Counted from the stretch's first letter, positions 5,746 to 14,519 are shown. The stretch: DNA of 15,886 nt from Actinomyces viscosus (GCA_943326975.2 CALPVI020000010.1:1-15886), one strand, 5' to 3'. The notes: generated by a model not told the origin, from the letters alone. A program made the numbers and translations.

Positions 5746-7143
5746 TTATTCAAATATTTTTCCAGGATTTAAAATGTTTTTAGGGTCAAAAACATTTTTT
5801 ATAGATTTCATTAAATCAATGGTAACGGCTGGGAATACAATATCCATATATGATTTTTGGACATAACCTATGCCATGTTCACCCGATAATGTCCCACCTA
5901 ATTTCACAACTTCACTAAAAAGTTGTCGTATTGCGATTGGTAATTCATTGTCCCATTTTTCATCAGAAAAGTCTCCTTTTATGATGTTTATGTGAAGGTT
6001 TCCATCGCCAGCATGACCATAGCAAACAGATTTAAAACCAAATTCATTACCTATTCTTTTTACATGGTGTAATAGAGTTGGTAATTCGAATCTAGGAACA
6101 ACTGTATCTTCTTCCTTATATATTGATTGAGATTTTACGGCCTCACCAACTTTTCTTCTTAAGCTCCATAAACTATCTTTCTGTGCTTTACTTTCTGCAA
6201 ATAAAATTTCGTCTGTTTCAAAGTTTTCTAAAACAGTCATGATCTTTTCACATTCTTGCATTAAAACCTCTTGATCAAAACCATCTACTTCTATAAGTAA
6301 ATGTGCTTGGTGGTTTTCAGCTACTTGAATGGAATAATCTTGCGTGAAATTTTGTGTCCAAACAAGGGCGTCTCTCTCCATGAATTCCAAACCACTTGGA
6401 GTAATTCCTGCTCTAAATATTGCTGCAACTGCCTCACATGCCTTCTCAGCGTCAAAAAACGGAACTAACATAGTCAGATCTGCAGTTGGATGCGGAATCA
6501 ATTTAAGTACAATCTTTGTTATTACGGCCAAAGTACCTTCGCTTCCTACAATTAACTGAGTTAAATTATAACCAGTAGAATTTTTTAAGACGTTCGCACC
6601 TGTCCATATGATTTCTCCATTTGGTAAAACAATCTCAAGATTTAATACATAATCTTTCGTTACACCATATTTTACTGCTTTTGGACCTCCTGAATTTTCT
6701 GAAACATTTCCACCAATAAAACAACTTCCTTTACTTGCTGGATCTGGAGGGTAAAATAAACCTTTTTCTTTAACTGCATTTTGTAGTACTTCTGTAATTA
6801 CTCCAGGTTCAGTAATTACTTGTAGATTTTTTTCATCTATGTTTAAAATTTTATTAAACTTTTCCATAGATAAAGCAATTCCTTTATGAATAGGAAGAGC
6901 TCCACCACTTAATCCTGTTCGTGCACCTGAAGGGGTGATTACAATATTATTTGAATAGGCATATTTTAATATTTGAGAAACTTCTTCAACGGTAGTTGGT
7001 TTTAAAACGATATCTGGCACAAAAGTTAAATCTTCTGTTTCATCGTGTCCGTATTCAGTTCTATTTTCGATATCAACAATACATTTTTCACCTAATAAAT
7101 TTGAAAAATAGCTTATGTCATCAGAATTTATTGTTTTATACAT
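5746..7143 (-). CDS. FAD-linked oxidase, GlcD / D-2-hydroxyacid dehydrogenase type
   Basis: Numbered from the ATG at 7143, this is a 465-residue flavoprotein, a normal length for GlcD-like enzymes. The FAD-binding PCMH domain (about 40-225) shows PSGARTGLSGGA (71-82), the pyrophosphate loop, and GGNVSENSGGPKAVKYG (134-150). The C-terminal FAD-oxidase domain shows YGHAGDGNLH, with His377 and His384, and GEHGIGY with His423; these histidines bind a divalent metal in D-2-hydroxyglutarate and D-lactate dehydrogenases. The protein ends in the usual NPGKIF. Likely substrates are D-lactate, glycolate or another D-2-hydroxyacid; no glcE or glcF partner is adjacent. The frame stays open 23 codons further upstream, but that extension overlaps the preceding gene and does not resemble the family, so I chose MYKTINSDD as the start, 19 nt after the upstream stop. 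Confidence 0.92.
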   Translation of the reverse strand: MYKTINSDDISYFSNLLGEKCIVDIENRTEYGHDETEDLTFVPDIVLKPTTVEEVSQILKYAYSNNIVITPSGARTGLSGGALPIHKGIALSMEKFNKILNIDEKNLQVITEPGVITEVLQNAVKEKGLFYPPDPASKGSCFIGGNVSENSGGPKAVKYGVTKDYVLNLEIVLPNGEIIWTGANVLKNSTGYNLTQLIVGSEGTLAVITKIVLKLIPHPTADLTMLVPFFDAEKACEAVAAIFRAGITPSGLEFMERDALVWTQNFTQDYSIQVAENHQAHLLIEVDGFDQEVLMQECEKIMTVLENFETDEILFAESKAQKDSLWSLRRKVGEAVKSQSIYKEEDTVVPRFELPTLLHHVKRIGNEFGFKSVCYGHAGDGNLHINIIKGDFSDEKWDNELPIAIRQLFSEVVKLGGTLSGEHGIGYVQKSYMDIVFPAVTIDLMKSIKNVFDPKNILNPGKIFE

Positions 7144-7162
7144 AGGTCTTACTGAATAAATA

Positions 7163-7684
7163 TTAAAATAATTCTTGTAATTCTTTTTTGAGGAATTCAA
7201 CAGCGATATCATTTGGTAATTTACCTACTTCAGCAACTATTTCAAAAATTTTACCCGCTAATTCTGTTCCGTTAGCTGTTTCACTAATTTGTGAGCCGGC
7301 AAGATTGATGATTTTAATAGTTTCTTCTTTTGAACTTTTAACCATTTCCCATCCTTTAGGAGAGATGAATAATTGTTGAGCAACATTGTGATCATATTCT
7401 TCTCTTATTGATTTTAATAATTCAGATTGAAACATTTTAGCAGGCAAACTTGGATTGTGTAAACGCATCACCAAACTATTTGGATGGACTCTTTCTAGTA
7501 ATAATACGGCTCTTTGATAAGCCTCTAGTCGAGATGGGAGAAAGAAATTTTGTCTTTCTTTTTTTAATTCTAATTTGATACTAACTATATCTTTTTCTGA
7601 TTGTTTCTTAAGAAAAAGATATACAATATATATAATTGCCGACGTTGGAACTATTAGTAAGATTAAATGAATTAAAATGTCCAT
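7163..7684 (-). CDS. Small membrane-anchored protein, DUF7935-like
   Basis: From the ATG at 7684 this is a 173-residue protein with one N-terminal membrane helix (about residues 3-26) followed by a charged linker and a soluble helical domain. The segment LPSRLEAYQRAVLLLERVHPNSLVMRL is the most recognisable part and resembles an uncharacterised Bacteroidota family that I believe is now called DUF7935. Further marks are EYDHNVAQQLFISPKGWEMVKSSKEE and a helical C-terminus. Function is unknown. The frame extends 11 codons further upstream to an ATG at 7717, but a consensus -7 box (7709-7702) lies between the two ATGs, so a transcript from it would include only the inner start, which also places the membrane helix at the N-terminus. 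It is probably co-transcribed with the FAD oxidase 19 nt downstream. Confidence 0.8.
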   Translation of the reverse strand: MDILIHLILLIVPTSAIIYIVYLFLKKQSEKDIVSIKLELKKERQNFFLPSRLEAYQRAVLLLERVHPNSLVMRLHNPSLPAKMFQSELLKSIREEYDHNVAQQLFISPKGWEMVKSSKEETIKIINLAGSQISETANGTELAGKIFEIVAEVGKLPNDIAVEFLKKELQELF

Positions 7685-7701
7685 GATTTTCGTTTTTATT
7701 A

Positions 7702-7734
7702 CAAATATAAAACGCATTTAGCATTAAATTACAA
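7702..7734 (-). promoter_or_regulatory. Bacteroidota-type promoter for the DUF7935-like / FAD oxidase unit
   Basis: On the minus strand, TTG (7734-7732) precedes TATATTTG (7709-7702), an exact TAnnTTTG match, with a 22-nt gap that is slightly longer than the usual 19-21. Predicted transcription starts near 7697, about 13 nt before the ATG at 7684. Confidence 0.55.
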
Positions 7735-7856
7735 CATAAAATTATTCAATGTTATGTTAATGTTATTTTTAACAACGCAAATGGCTGTTTTACAACTAAA
7801 ATAAAGTTATTTAATTCATTTTGTTGATAAAGTCATTAAAACCTTTATGAAGTTTA

Positions 7857-7887
7857 TTGATAGTATTGATTTGAAATTTTATATTTG
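7857..7887 (+). promoter_or_regulatory. Bacteroidota-type promoter for secDF
   Basis: TTG (7857-7859) is followed after 20 nt by TATATTTG (7880-7887), an exact match to the -7 consensus at ideal spacing. The expected transcription start is near 7892, giving a leader of about 30 nt before the secDF ATG at 7922. Confidence 0.7.
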
Positions 7888-7921
7888 CGACTTCAATTTA
7901 ATGAACTAATAGTTTTAAAAA

Positions 7922-10900
7922 ATGCGTAATAAAGGTTTTTTTTGGTTTTTAACGATTTTGTTGACTGCTGTTTGCGTCTATCAATTGTCATTTACTTGGG
8001 TATCTTCTGATGTAGAAAGTGCTGCAAACAAGTTAGCAAATGAAAAAGTTGATGAGTTATTTGCAAATAGCAAAAAAGAAGGTGTTTCAGAAGTTGAATT
8101 ACCAAACAACACAATGGTTAATTTATCAAATCCAGAAGCAAGAGAATTGGCGAAAGCTGCTTTTGTAAATCAAATTCTAAGAGAAAAAGCTGAAAGTAAA
8201 GTTTATCCATTGATTGGTTCTACTTTTAAAGATGTTAAAAAGAAAAGTTTAGCATTTGGTTTGGATTTAGTAGGAGGGATGAGTGTAACACTTGAGATTT
8301 CAATACCTGAAATGGTTAAGAATTACGCAAGAAATCCAAGAGATATTCAATTCAAAAAGCCTTTTGAAAAAGCCTTAGCAACTTTTACTGCTAAAGGTGG
8401 TGATTTCATCGATTTATTTCAACAAGAAAATAAAAAAATAAATGGTTCTTTACCGTTGGTAAGATTGTTTTCAATTGCTGAATTAGAATCTTTAAATTTT
8501 AATTCATCTGATTCAGAAGTTACTCAATTCTTAAAAGAGAAAGCAAGTAGTTCAATGGATGGTGTTGAGCTAATAATGAATCGTCGTATCAATCAATTTG
8601 GTGTAGCACAGCCAAATATTCAAAAAGATGTTGCAAATAATAGGTTATATATTGAGTTACCAGGTGTACAAGACGAAACAACAGTTGCAGAAAAATTACA
8701 ATCTACAGCTAACTTACAGTTCTTTGAAACATATTATCCTTCTGAAATTGCAGGTCAATGGCAACAGGCAGCTTTGATTTCAAAACAACCTGAAGTAAAA
8801 GTTGACGATATTTCAGATTCTACAAAAGTTGATTCAGCTAAAGTTGAATCATTAAGTAAATTATCTAATACTTTAAATTCATCTAATAAAGGTTTAGCTG
8901 AGTTAGTAATACCAATGGGTGAGTTTTCTTTAGGTTTTGTTACTTTAGAGAATAAAACAGCGGTTGATAAATTATTGAAAAGAGATGATGTTTTAAATAT
9001 TTTCCCAGAAGATATTAAATTTATGTGGTCTGCTGAAGAAGAAAAATTAGATGCTAAATCAAAAGATTTAGGAAATTTCTTATACGCTGTTAGAGTTCCT
9101 GAAACAGGATTTGCTAAAGTAGGAGGTAAAGATATTCAATCTGCAGCAACGGGATATGATCAACAATCTTCATTGATAACAGTTGATTTGAAAATGTCTG
9201 AAGAAGGAGCTGACAAATGGGGTCAAATGACATCTGAGAATGTAAATAGAATTGTTGCTATTACAATGGACAATTTAGTATACAGTGCTCCAAGAGTTAT
9301 CAATCCTATTACTGAAGGAAATACACAAATTTCTGGAAGTTTCACAATTGATGAGGCAAGAGATTTAGCTGGTTTGTTAAATGGAGGAGCTCTACCTGCA
9401 CCTTGTGTGATTAAAGAACAATCTAAAGTTGGACCAACAATTGGTGCAGAAAACTCAAGAGCAGGTTTAATTTCATTTGGTTTTGCTTTCTTAGCTGTAT
9501 TGATTTACATGTATTTCTACTATGGTAAAGCAGGTATGGCTGCAAATATTGCATTAGCTGTAAACGTTGTATTTATTTTTGGTTGTTTAGCTTCATTTGG
9601 AGCTGTATTAACATTAGCAGGTATAGCTGGTATCGTTTTAACTATAGGTACAGCGGTCGATGCAAACATATTGATTTTTGAGCGTATTCGTGAAGAGCAA
9701 AATAGAGGGATTGGTTTAAATGAGGCCGTTAGTATTGGTTTCAAAAAAGCATTACCTTCAATTATTGATGCGAACGTTACTCACTTATTAGTAGCAATTA
9801 TTTTAAAAGTGTTCGGAAAAGGTGAGATTGAATCTTTTGCGACTACTTTAATAATTGGTATTTTCACATCATTGTTTTCTGCAATTGTTATTTCTAAATT
9901 GGTTATTAATTCTTGGTTAAGCAAAGGAAAGGATGTTACTTTCAATACAAATGCATCTAAAGGATTGTTTCAAAACTTCCATTTTGATTGGGTTGGAAAA
10001 AGAAAATATTTCTATATCTTCTCAATTACAGTTTCAATTATCGGTATTATTGCAATGTTCACTGTAGGTTTAAAACAAAGTGTTGAATTTACAGGAGGTA
10101 GAACATTTGTTGCCAAATTTGAGAAAAAAGCTGATATTGAGGTAATCCGAGGAGAATTATCAAAAGTGTTTGTAGAAAATGGAGAGATTTCTTCAATTGA
10201 TTTAAAAACAAAATCAAATGATTTTAATGTTGAAATTATTACCAACTACAAATTAAAAAATGATGGTGCTACGAAAGAAGTTACTGAAAAATTAAAACAA
10301 GGTTTAGACGCTTGTAAGTCTAAAATGGGAGGGTATGATATTTTAGAATCAAGAAGTGTTTCAGCTTCTGTTTCTAACGAGTTATGGTCTTCTTCAGCAG
10401 TAGCAATTATGTTCTCTTTAGTAGCTATTTTCTCATATATCTTAATGCGTTTTGGTCACTGGCAATATTCAATTGGAGCTATTATTGGTTTAGCACATGA
10501 TGCATTCTTTGTAATTTCAATTTTCGCATTGTTACATGGTCATTTACCTTTTAGCTTAGATGTTAATCAAGCATTTATTGCAGCGATTTTAACAGTTATT
10601 GGTTACTCTATGAATGATACCGTGATTGTATTTGACCGTATTCGTGAAAATTTAAGAAATAATAAATCGGACGAACATCATTATGATATCATCAATAAAT
10701 CATTGAATACTACTTTAAGTAGAACTTTCAACACATCTATGATTTTATTTGTTGTATTGTTAATCATGTTTATTTTTGGTGGACCAGCAATTAAAGGATT
10801 CTTATTTGCATTATTAGTAGGAGTTGTAATTGGTACATATTCTTCATTGTGTGTAGCGACACCAATCTTAATTGATTTTTCTAAAAAATTAAAAGCATAA
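7922..10900 (+). CDS. secDF: Protein translocase subunit SecDF (fused SecD-SecF)
   Basis: SecDF is an RND-type inner-membrane protein that uses the proton gradient to pull exported proteins through SecYEG into the periplasm. This 992-residue chain holds both halves. SecD part: first membrane helix at about 6-26, a large periplasmic region (about 27-500) with GLDLVGGM near 112-119, then VGPTIGAENSRAG (about 503-515) and five membrane helices, including TAVDANILIFERIREE with Asp580. SecF part: membrane helix near 690-712, VEFTGGRTFV near 721, then SNELWSSSAV and the final five helices containing YSMNDTVIVFDRIREN with Asp899. The length, including extra N-terminal periplasmic sequence, is usual for Bacteroidota and longer than Firmicutes SecDF. 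Being fused and in single-gene transcription with its own promoter and terminator, it is unlinked from yajC here. Confidence 0.97.
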   Translation: MRNKGFFWFLTILLTAVCVYQLSFTWVSSDVESAANKLANEKVDELFANSKKEGVSEVELPNNTMVNLSNPEARELAKAAFVNQILREKAESKVYPLIGSTFKDVKKKSLAFGLDLVGGMSVTLEISIPEMVKNYARNPRDIQFKKPFEKALATFTAKGGDFIDLFQQENKKINGSLPLVRLFSIAELESLNFNSSDSEVTQFLKEKASSSMDGVELIMNRRINQFGVAQPNIQKDVANNRLYIELPGVQDETTVAEKLQSTANLQFFETYYPSEIAGQWQQAALISKQPEVKVDDISDSTKVDSAKVESLSKLSNTLNSSNKGLAELVIPMGEFSLGFVTLENKTAVDKLLKRDDVLNIFPEDIKFMWSAEEEKLDAKSKDLGNFLYAVRVPETGFAKVGGKDIQSAATGYDQQSSLITVDLKMSEEGADKWGQMTSENVNRIVAITMDNLVYSAPRVINPITEGNTQISGSFTIDEARDLAGLLNGGALPAPCVIKEQSKVGPTIGAENSRAGLISFGFAFLAVLIYMYFYYGKAGMAANIALAVNVVFIFGCLASFGAVLTLAGIAGIVLTIGTAVDANILIFERIREEQNRGIGLNEAVSIGFKKALPSIIDANVTHLLVAIILKVFGKGEIESFATTLIIGIFTSLFSAIVISKLVINSWLSKGKDVTFNTNASKGLFQNFHFDWVGKRKYFYIFSITVSIIGIIAMFTVGLKQSVEFTGGRTFVAKFEKKADIEVIRGELSKVFVENGEISSIDLKTKSNDFNVEIITNYKLKNDGATKEVTEKLKQGLDACKSKMGGYDILESRSVSASVSNELWSSSAVAIMFSLVAIFSYILMRFGHWQYSIGAIIGLAHDAFFVISIFALLHGHLPFSLDVNQAFIAAILTVIGYSMNDTVIVFDRIRENLRNNKSDEHHYDIINKSLNTTLSRTFNTSMILFVVLLIMFIFGGPAIKGFLFALLVGVVIGTYSSLCVATPILIDFSKKLKA

Positions 10901-10918
10901 TTTTAGATTTTTATATTC

Positions 10919-10951
10919 AAACGCCTTGTGAAAAACAAGGCGTTTTTTTTT
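10919..10951 (+). terminator. Rho-independent terminator after secDF
   Basis: A 10-bp perfect stem (10919-10928 AAACGCCTTG with 10936-10945 CAAGGCGTTT), a 7-nt loop and a T run to 10951 end the secDF transcript. Confidence 0.92.
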
Positions 10952-10997
10952 GCACGAAAAGATCTTTTTTCTTAACTTCAAGTGAAAAGAAAATAAA

Positions 10998-11690
10998 ATG
11001 CAATCAAATCTATCTATCAAATCATGGGCGGAGGATGATCGTCCGAGAGAAAAATTAATTTTAAAAGGAAAACATAATTTATCAGATTCAGAATTGTTAG
11101 CAATTATAATTGGATCTGGTAATAAACAAAAATCAGCCATTGACCTAGCGAAAGAACTTTTGAATTCAGTGTCGAATGATTTAGGTGTTTTTGCAAAACT
11201 TTCGGTTGATGATTTGAAGAAATTTAATGGAGTTGGTGAAGCGAAGGCAATTTCTATTATCGCAGCATTGGAATTTGGTAAGAGAAGGAAAGAAATTCAA
11301 CAACCAGAAAAAGTGAAATTAACATCATCTAGCCAAGTTTATACTTTTATTGAAAACACCTTTTTAGATTTAATTCACGAGGAATTTCATGTAGTATTAT
11401 TAAACAGAGCCAATCAATTTATCAGTATTGAACATATTTCTTCAGGAGGCTTTTCAAGTACGGTTGTTGATGCAAAAATTGTTTTTAAAAAAGCGTTAGA
11501 GAAAAATGCACATGCGATGATTTTGTGTCATAATCATCCCAGTGGACAATTAAAACCAAGTATAGAAGACATAACATTAACAAAGAATCTGAGAGAGTTT
11601 TCAAAAATATTAGATATCTCTATATTAGATCATATTATTTTCACGGATAATGGTTATTTTAGCTTTGCCGATGAGGGAATATTAAATTAG
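10998..11690 (+). CDS. radC: RadC family protein (UPF0758, JAB/MPN domain)
   Basis: This 230-residue protein has the full RadC layout. The N-terminal UPF0758 region (5-60) includes KSWAEDDRPREKLILKG and LSDSELLAIIIGSG. A helix-hairpin-helix-like segment follows at about 70-96 (LKKFNGVGEAKAISIIAALEFGKR). The C-terminal JAMM domain (about 108-230) carries the metal motif HNHPSGQLKPSIED: His178, His180 and Asp191, with Glu at 128 or 129 as the expected general acid/base. The family was named for a supposed DNA-repair role that has not held up well in Escherichia coli; a metalloprotease or nuclease activity is inferred from the fold only. It starts 47 nt after the secDF terminator and lies 4 nt before the epimerase gene, so it heads the last forward unit. 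Confidence 0.95.
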   Translation: MQSNLSIKSWAEDDRPREKLILKGKHNLSDSELLAIIIGSGNKQKSAIDLAKELLNSVSNDLGVFAKLSVDDLKKFNGVGEAKAISIIAALEFGKRRKEIQQPEKVKLTSSSQVYTFIENTFLDLIHEEFHVVLLNRANQFISIEHISSGGFSSTVVDAKIVFKKALEKNAHAMILCHNHPSGQLKPSIEDITLTKNLREFSKILDISILDHIIFTDNGYFSFADEGILN

Positions 11691-11694
11691 CAAA

Positions 11695-12840
11695 ATGATA
11701 AAAATTATAACAATAATAGGTGCAAGACCACAGATAATTAAATCTTCTGCAATAAGTAGAGCTATAAAGTTTAATTTTTCGAGTTATTTAGAGGAGGTGA
11801 TAGTTCATACTGGTCAACATTATGATAATAATATGTCAGATATCTTTTTTAAAGAATTAGGACTTGATTTACCAAAATATAATTTGAATATTGGTAGCAG
11901 TTCACATGGCGTTCAAACAGCTAAAATGATTGAAGGACTTGAGGAAATATTTTTAAAAGAATTACCGCAGGCTATCATTGTTTATGGCGATACTAATTCA
12001 ACTATAGCGGGTGCATTAGCTGCTTCAAAATTACATATTCCTATCATTCACATCGAAGCAGGATTAAGGAGTTTTAATAAATTGATGCCAGAAGAGGTTA
12101 ATAGGATAGCTTGTGATCATATGTCAACTTTATTATTTACTCCAACAAAAACAGGATTAAACAATTTGAAGAATGAAGGTTTTGATATAAATCAGCCATC
12201 AAGAGTGGATATAAATCAGCCTGGGGTTTTTCATTGTGGTGATATTATGTTTGATAATAGTCTTTATTTTTCAACTATTTCTGATAATAAATCAAGAATT
12301 CATGAATTAATCGGCATTGATAAAAATGAGTATATTTTAGCGACAATTCATAGAGATACAAATACAGATACAAAAGAGAATCTTGAAGCAATTTTTAGAG
12401 CTTTAGTTGATATCACTTCTATCAATAAACAATCAATAGTGTTTCCAATTCATCCTCGAACTCGAAAAATGATGAAGGAATTACTTACAGAGGAATTATT
12501 AACATCAATTGAATCAAATGAAAAAATATTCCTTATTGATCCCGTTGGATTTTTAGATATTATAGCTTTAGAAAAGTATTCGTCTTTAATTATAACTGAT
12601 AGTGGTGGAATTCAAAAAGAAGCATTTTTTTTCGAAAAACCTTGTGTAATTGTAAGAAACCAAACAGAATGGGTTGAAATTGTTGAAAATGGTAATGCTG
12701 TATTAGTTGATGCAAAACAAGATATGATTGTAAATGCAATTTCGTCTTTTAATAAAAAATCAAATTTGACTTACCCTGATTTCTTTGGTAACGGAGATGC
12801 TTCAGAATTTATTTGTAAAAAAATTATTGAATTCATATAA
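11695..12840 (+). CDS. wecB: UDP-N-acetylglucosamine 2-epimerase (non-hydrolysing, WecB type)
   Basis: The enzyme interconverts UDP-GlcNAc and UDP-ManNAc, feeding surface polysaccharide or glycan synthesis in the cytoplasm. The 381 residues match the family length. The glycosyltransferase-B-like fold shows IIGARPQIIK (8-17), HTGQHYDNNMSDIFF (38-52), YGDTNSTIAG with Asp99, IHIEAGLRS with Glu121, MPEEVNR with Glu133/134, ATIHRDTN with His219, and the UDP-binding ITDSGGIQKEAFF plus TEWVE near the C-terminus. Asp, Glu, Glu and His correspond to the catalytic set of the E. coli enzyme. The IHR..N and TEWVE variants also occur in WbpI-like epimerases acting on UDP-2,3-diacetamido sugars, so the substrate is not certain. 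It lies 4 nt after radC; its stop overlaps the next ATG by one base. Confidence 0.85.
   Translation: MIKIITIIGARPQIIKSSAISRAIKFNFSSYLEEVIVHTGQHYDNNMSDIFFKELGLDLPKYNLNIGSSSHGVQTAKMIEGLEEIFLKELPQAIIVYGDTNSTIAGALAASKLHIPIIHIEAGLRSFNKLMPEEVNRIACDHMSTLLFTPTKTGLNNLKNEGFDINQPSRVDINQPGVFHCGDIMFDNSLYFSTISDNKSRIHELIGIDKNEYILATIHRDTNTDTKENLEAIFRALVDITSINKQSIVFPIHPRTRKMMKELLTEELLTSIESNEKIFLIDPVGFLDIIALEKYSSLIITDSGGIQKEAFFFEKPCVIVRNQTEWVEIVENGNAVLVDAKQDMIVNAISSFNKKSNLTYPDFFGNGDASEFICKKIIEFI
12184..12221 (+). repeat. In-frame 14-nt direct repeat inside the epimerase gene
   Basis: GATATAAATCAGCC occurs at 12184-12197 and 12208-12221, a 24-nt period that keeps frame and encodes DINQP twice (residues 164-168 and 172-176). 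It lies in the surface loop before the CGDIMFDN strand. Confidence 0.85.
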
Positions 12841-14129
12841 TGATTGAAATATTTGTAGATCAAATTTCTGAAAGGTTGGTTTATACCTTAAATTTTGTTT
12901 TTCACGAAAGAGGATTACAATATAAATTGAATAATGACTTTTATACATTTTCAACATCTACAAATAAAAAATTTAATTATTCTGAAAGACATTTTGAAAA
13001 CATTCCTCAACTAATTCCATCTTCTGTTTTATTTGACGAAGCTATCTTTACATATGCGATAGATAGAGGTTTGTTTGAAGAGGAGTTTTGTTTGACATTT
13101 AATCGAGTTTTAGATCCGCTTGCATCGATTTTTTATGTTTTATCAAGAATGGAAGAATATTTGGATTCTAGACAAGATGAACATGGAAGATTTATTACAA
13201 AAAATAGTGTTCTTTCAAAATACAATTGGTTAGACAAAGCAATCTGTGATAGATGGGCAGTTGATTTTTTACTTCATTTATCTAAATATACGGGATTAGA
13301 GAATAATTTTTATTCTCATTTCGTTGATATTATACCAACTTTTGATATTGACAATACTTATGCTTATCAGTGGAAAGCAGGTTGGAGAAAGTTTTTATCT
13401 ATTGGACGTGATATTATACTAAGAGATAAAGAAAGATTGTCTGAAAGGCGATTAGTACTCTCTGGAGCAAGTTATGACCCTTACGATACATTTGAATATA
13501 TTGAACAAATTGCTTCGAAGGGATTTAAAGTAAAACTGTTTTGGTTGTTGGGTGATTATGCAAAATATGATAAAAATATTTCATATCAAGATCATCGACA
13601 TAAAAAGTTGATTGCAGATATGTCAAAATTTACTCCTGTCGGAATACATCCGAGTTACAAATCCAATTCCTATCCTCATCATGTTAAAAACGAAATTGAA
13701 AGATTAGAATCTATTTTAGATGAGCCTGTTTATAATTCAAGACAGCATTTTTTAAGGTTGAATATTTCAAATACATACTCATGCCTGGTTAAATTGGGAA
13801 TACAGCATGATTATACTATGGGATTTGCAGATCAAGTTGGTTTTAGAGCTGGTACAGGAAGGTCTTTCAAATGGTTTGATTTAAATAAAAATATTCAAAC
13901 GGATTTAACAATTCATCCTTTTGTTTATATGGATGGAACATTAAATGAGTATTTAAAAATAACTCCCGACGAAGCAAAGAAAATTATTCACGACTTGTAC
14001 AAAGAATTAAGTAAATTTGGTGGAGATTTATGTTGTATTTGGCATAATGAAACCATTGGCAATTATAGAAAATGGTTTGGTTGGAAAGATGTTTTAGAAT
14101 ATACATTAAGTTTAAAAAATAGTTTCTAA
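12840..14129 (+). CDS. Polysaccharide-deacetylase-like protein with an extra N-terminal domain
   Basis: This 429-residue protein has no signal peptide. Residues 1-150 form an N-terminal domain of the kind found in Bacteroidota proteins annotated as polysaccharide deacetylases (I believe DUF7033), including SSVLFDEAIFTYAIDRGLF and ASIFYVLSRMEEYL. Residues about 160-415 look like a divergent NodB-type barrel: PTFDIDNTYAY with Asp169 and Asp171 (motif 1, DID instead of DD), GIHPSYKSN with His270 (motif 2), RQHFLRLN near 301-308, then GFADQVGFRAGTGRSFKWFD (329-347), LTIHPFVYMDG and IWHNETIG. If active, it would remove N-acetyl groups from an amino-sugar polymer or precursor, inside the cell given the absence of an export signal. 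Coupling to the epimerase (TAATG overlap) suggests a shared role in surface polysaccharide formation. The substrate is not known. Confidence 0.78.
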   Translation: MIEIFVDQISERLVYTLNFVFHERGLQYKLNNDFYTFSTSTNKKFNYSERHFENIPQLIPSSVLFDEAIFTYAIDRGLFEEEFCLTFNRVLDPLASIFYVLSRMEEYLDSRQDEHGRFITKNSVLSKYNWLDKAICDRWAVDFLLHLSKYTGLENNFYSHFVDIIPTFDIDNTYAYQWKAGWRKFLSIGRDIILRDKERLSERRLVLSGASYDPYDTFEYIEQIASKGFKVKLFWLLGDYAKYDKNISYQDHRHKKLIADMSKFTPVGIHPSYKSNSYPHHVKNEIERLESILDEPVYNSRQHFLRLNISNTYSCLVKLGIQHDYTMGFADQVGFRAGTGRSFKWFDLNKNIQTDLTIHPFVYMDGTLNEYLKITPDEAKKIIHDLYKELSKFGGDLCCIWHNETIGNYRKWFGWKDVLEYTLSLKNSF

Positions 14130-14518
14130 TGGATAAGAAGTGGATTTTTACGGGAATAATATTACTTTTTACTGGTATTATTTTGGGTGCTTTTGGAGCG
14201 CATAGCCTTAAATTGATTTTAAATGAATTTCCTGAAAAAGTAATTTCATTTGATACAGGAGTAAAGTATCAGATTTATAGTGGATTTTCATTTTTAATAA
14301 TTGCATCACTAAAAGATAAAATAAGTAGTTCATTGAATTCGGTTTATTGGACTATGTTGATCGGAACAATCTTTTTTTCGTTGTCGATTTATTTATTATC
14401 GATTCAACCTATAATATCTTTAAAACTTTCATTTTTAGGTCCGATAACCCCTATTGGAGGACTGTTTTTAATTACAAGTTGGGCAATTCTTTTTGTAAAA
14501 TATCTTAGAACGAAGTAA
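14129..14518 (+). CDS. DUF423 family integral membrane protein
   Basis: This 129-residue protein has about four membrane helices (near 5-25, 45-61, 72-92 and 105-124). It carries family marks LGAFGAHSLK (19-28), a central TGVKYQIYSG (43-52) and GPITPIGGLFL (104-114), which place it in DUF423 (YgdD-like). The family is widespread and has no established function. The ATG overlaps the preceding stop by one base, and the next coding region starts one base after its stop, so it is embedded in a coupled gene chain. No export signal other than the first membrane helix is visible. Confidence 0.9.
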   Translation: MDKKWIFTGIILLFTGIILGAFGAHSLKLILNEFPEKVISFDTGVKYQIYSGFSFLIIASLKDKISSSLNSVYWTMLIGTIFFSLSIYLLSIQPIISLKLSFLGPITPIGGLFLITSWAILFVKYLRTK

Positions 14519-14519
14519 A

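Noticed and set aside
6344..7379. Plus-strand open frames opposite the FAD oxidase and the DUF7935-like gene
   Set aside because: Both lie opposite conserved coding sequence and have no start context or homology that I recognise.
9520..10245. Two antisense open frames (74 and 77 codons) within secDF
   Set aside because: They are shadows of conserved SecDF membrane segments; their translations are artefacts of the sense codons.
10889..11140. Minus-strand open frame across the secDF terminator and radC start
   Set aside because: It crosses a strong intrinsic terminator and the radC N-terminal coding region, and resembles no protein family.
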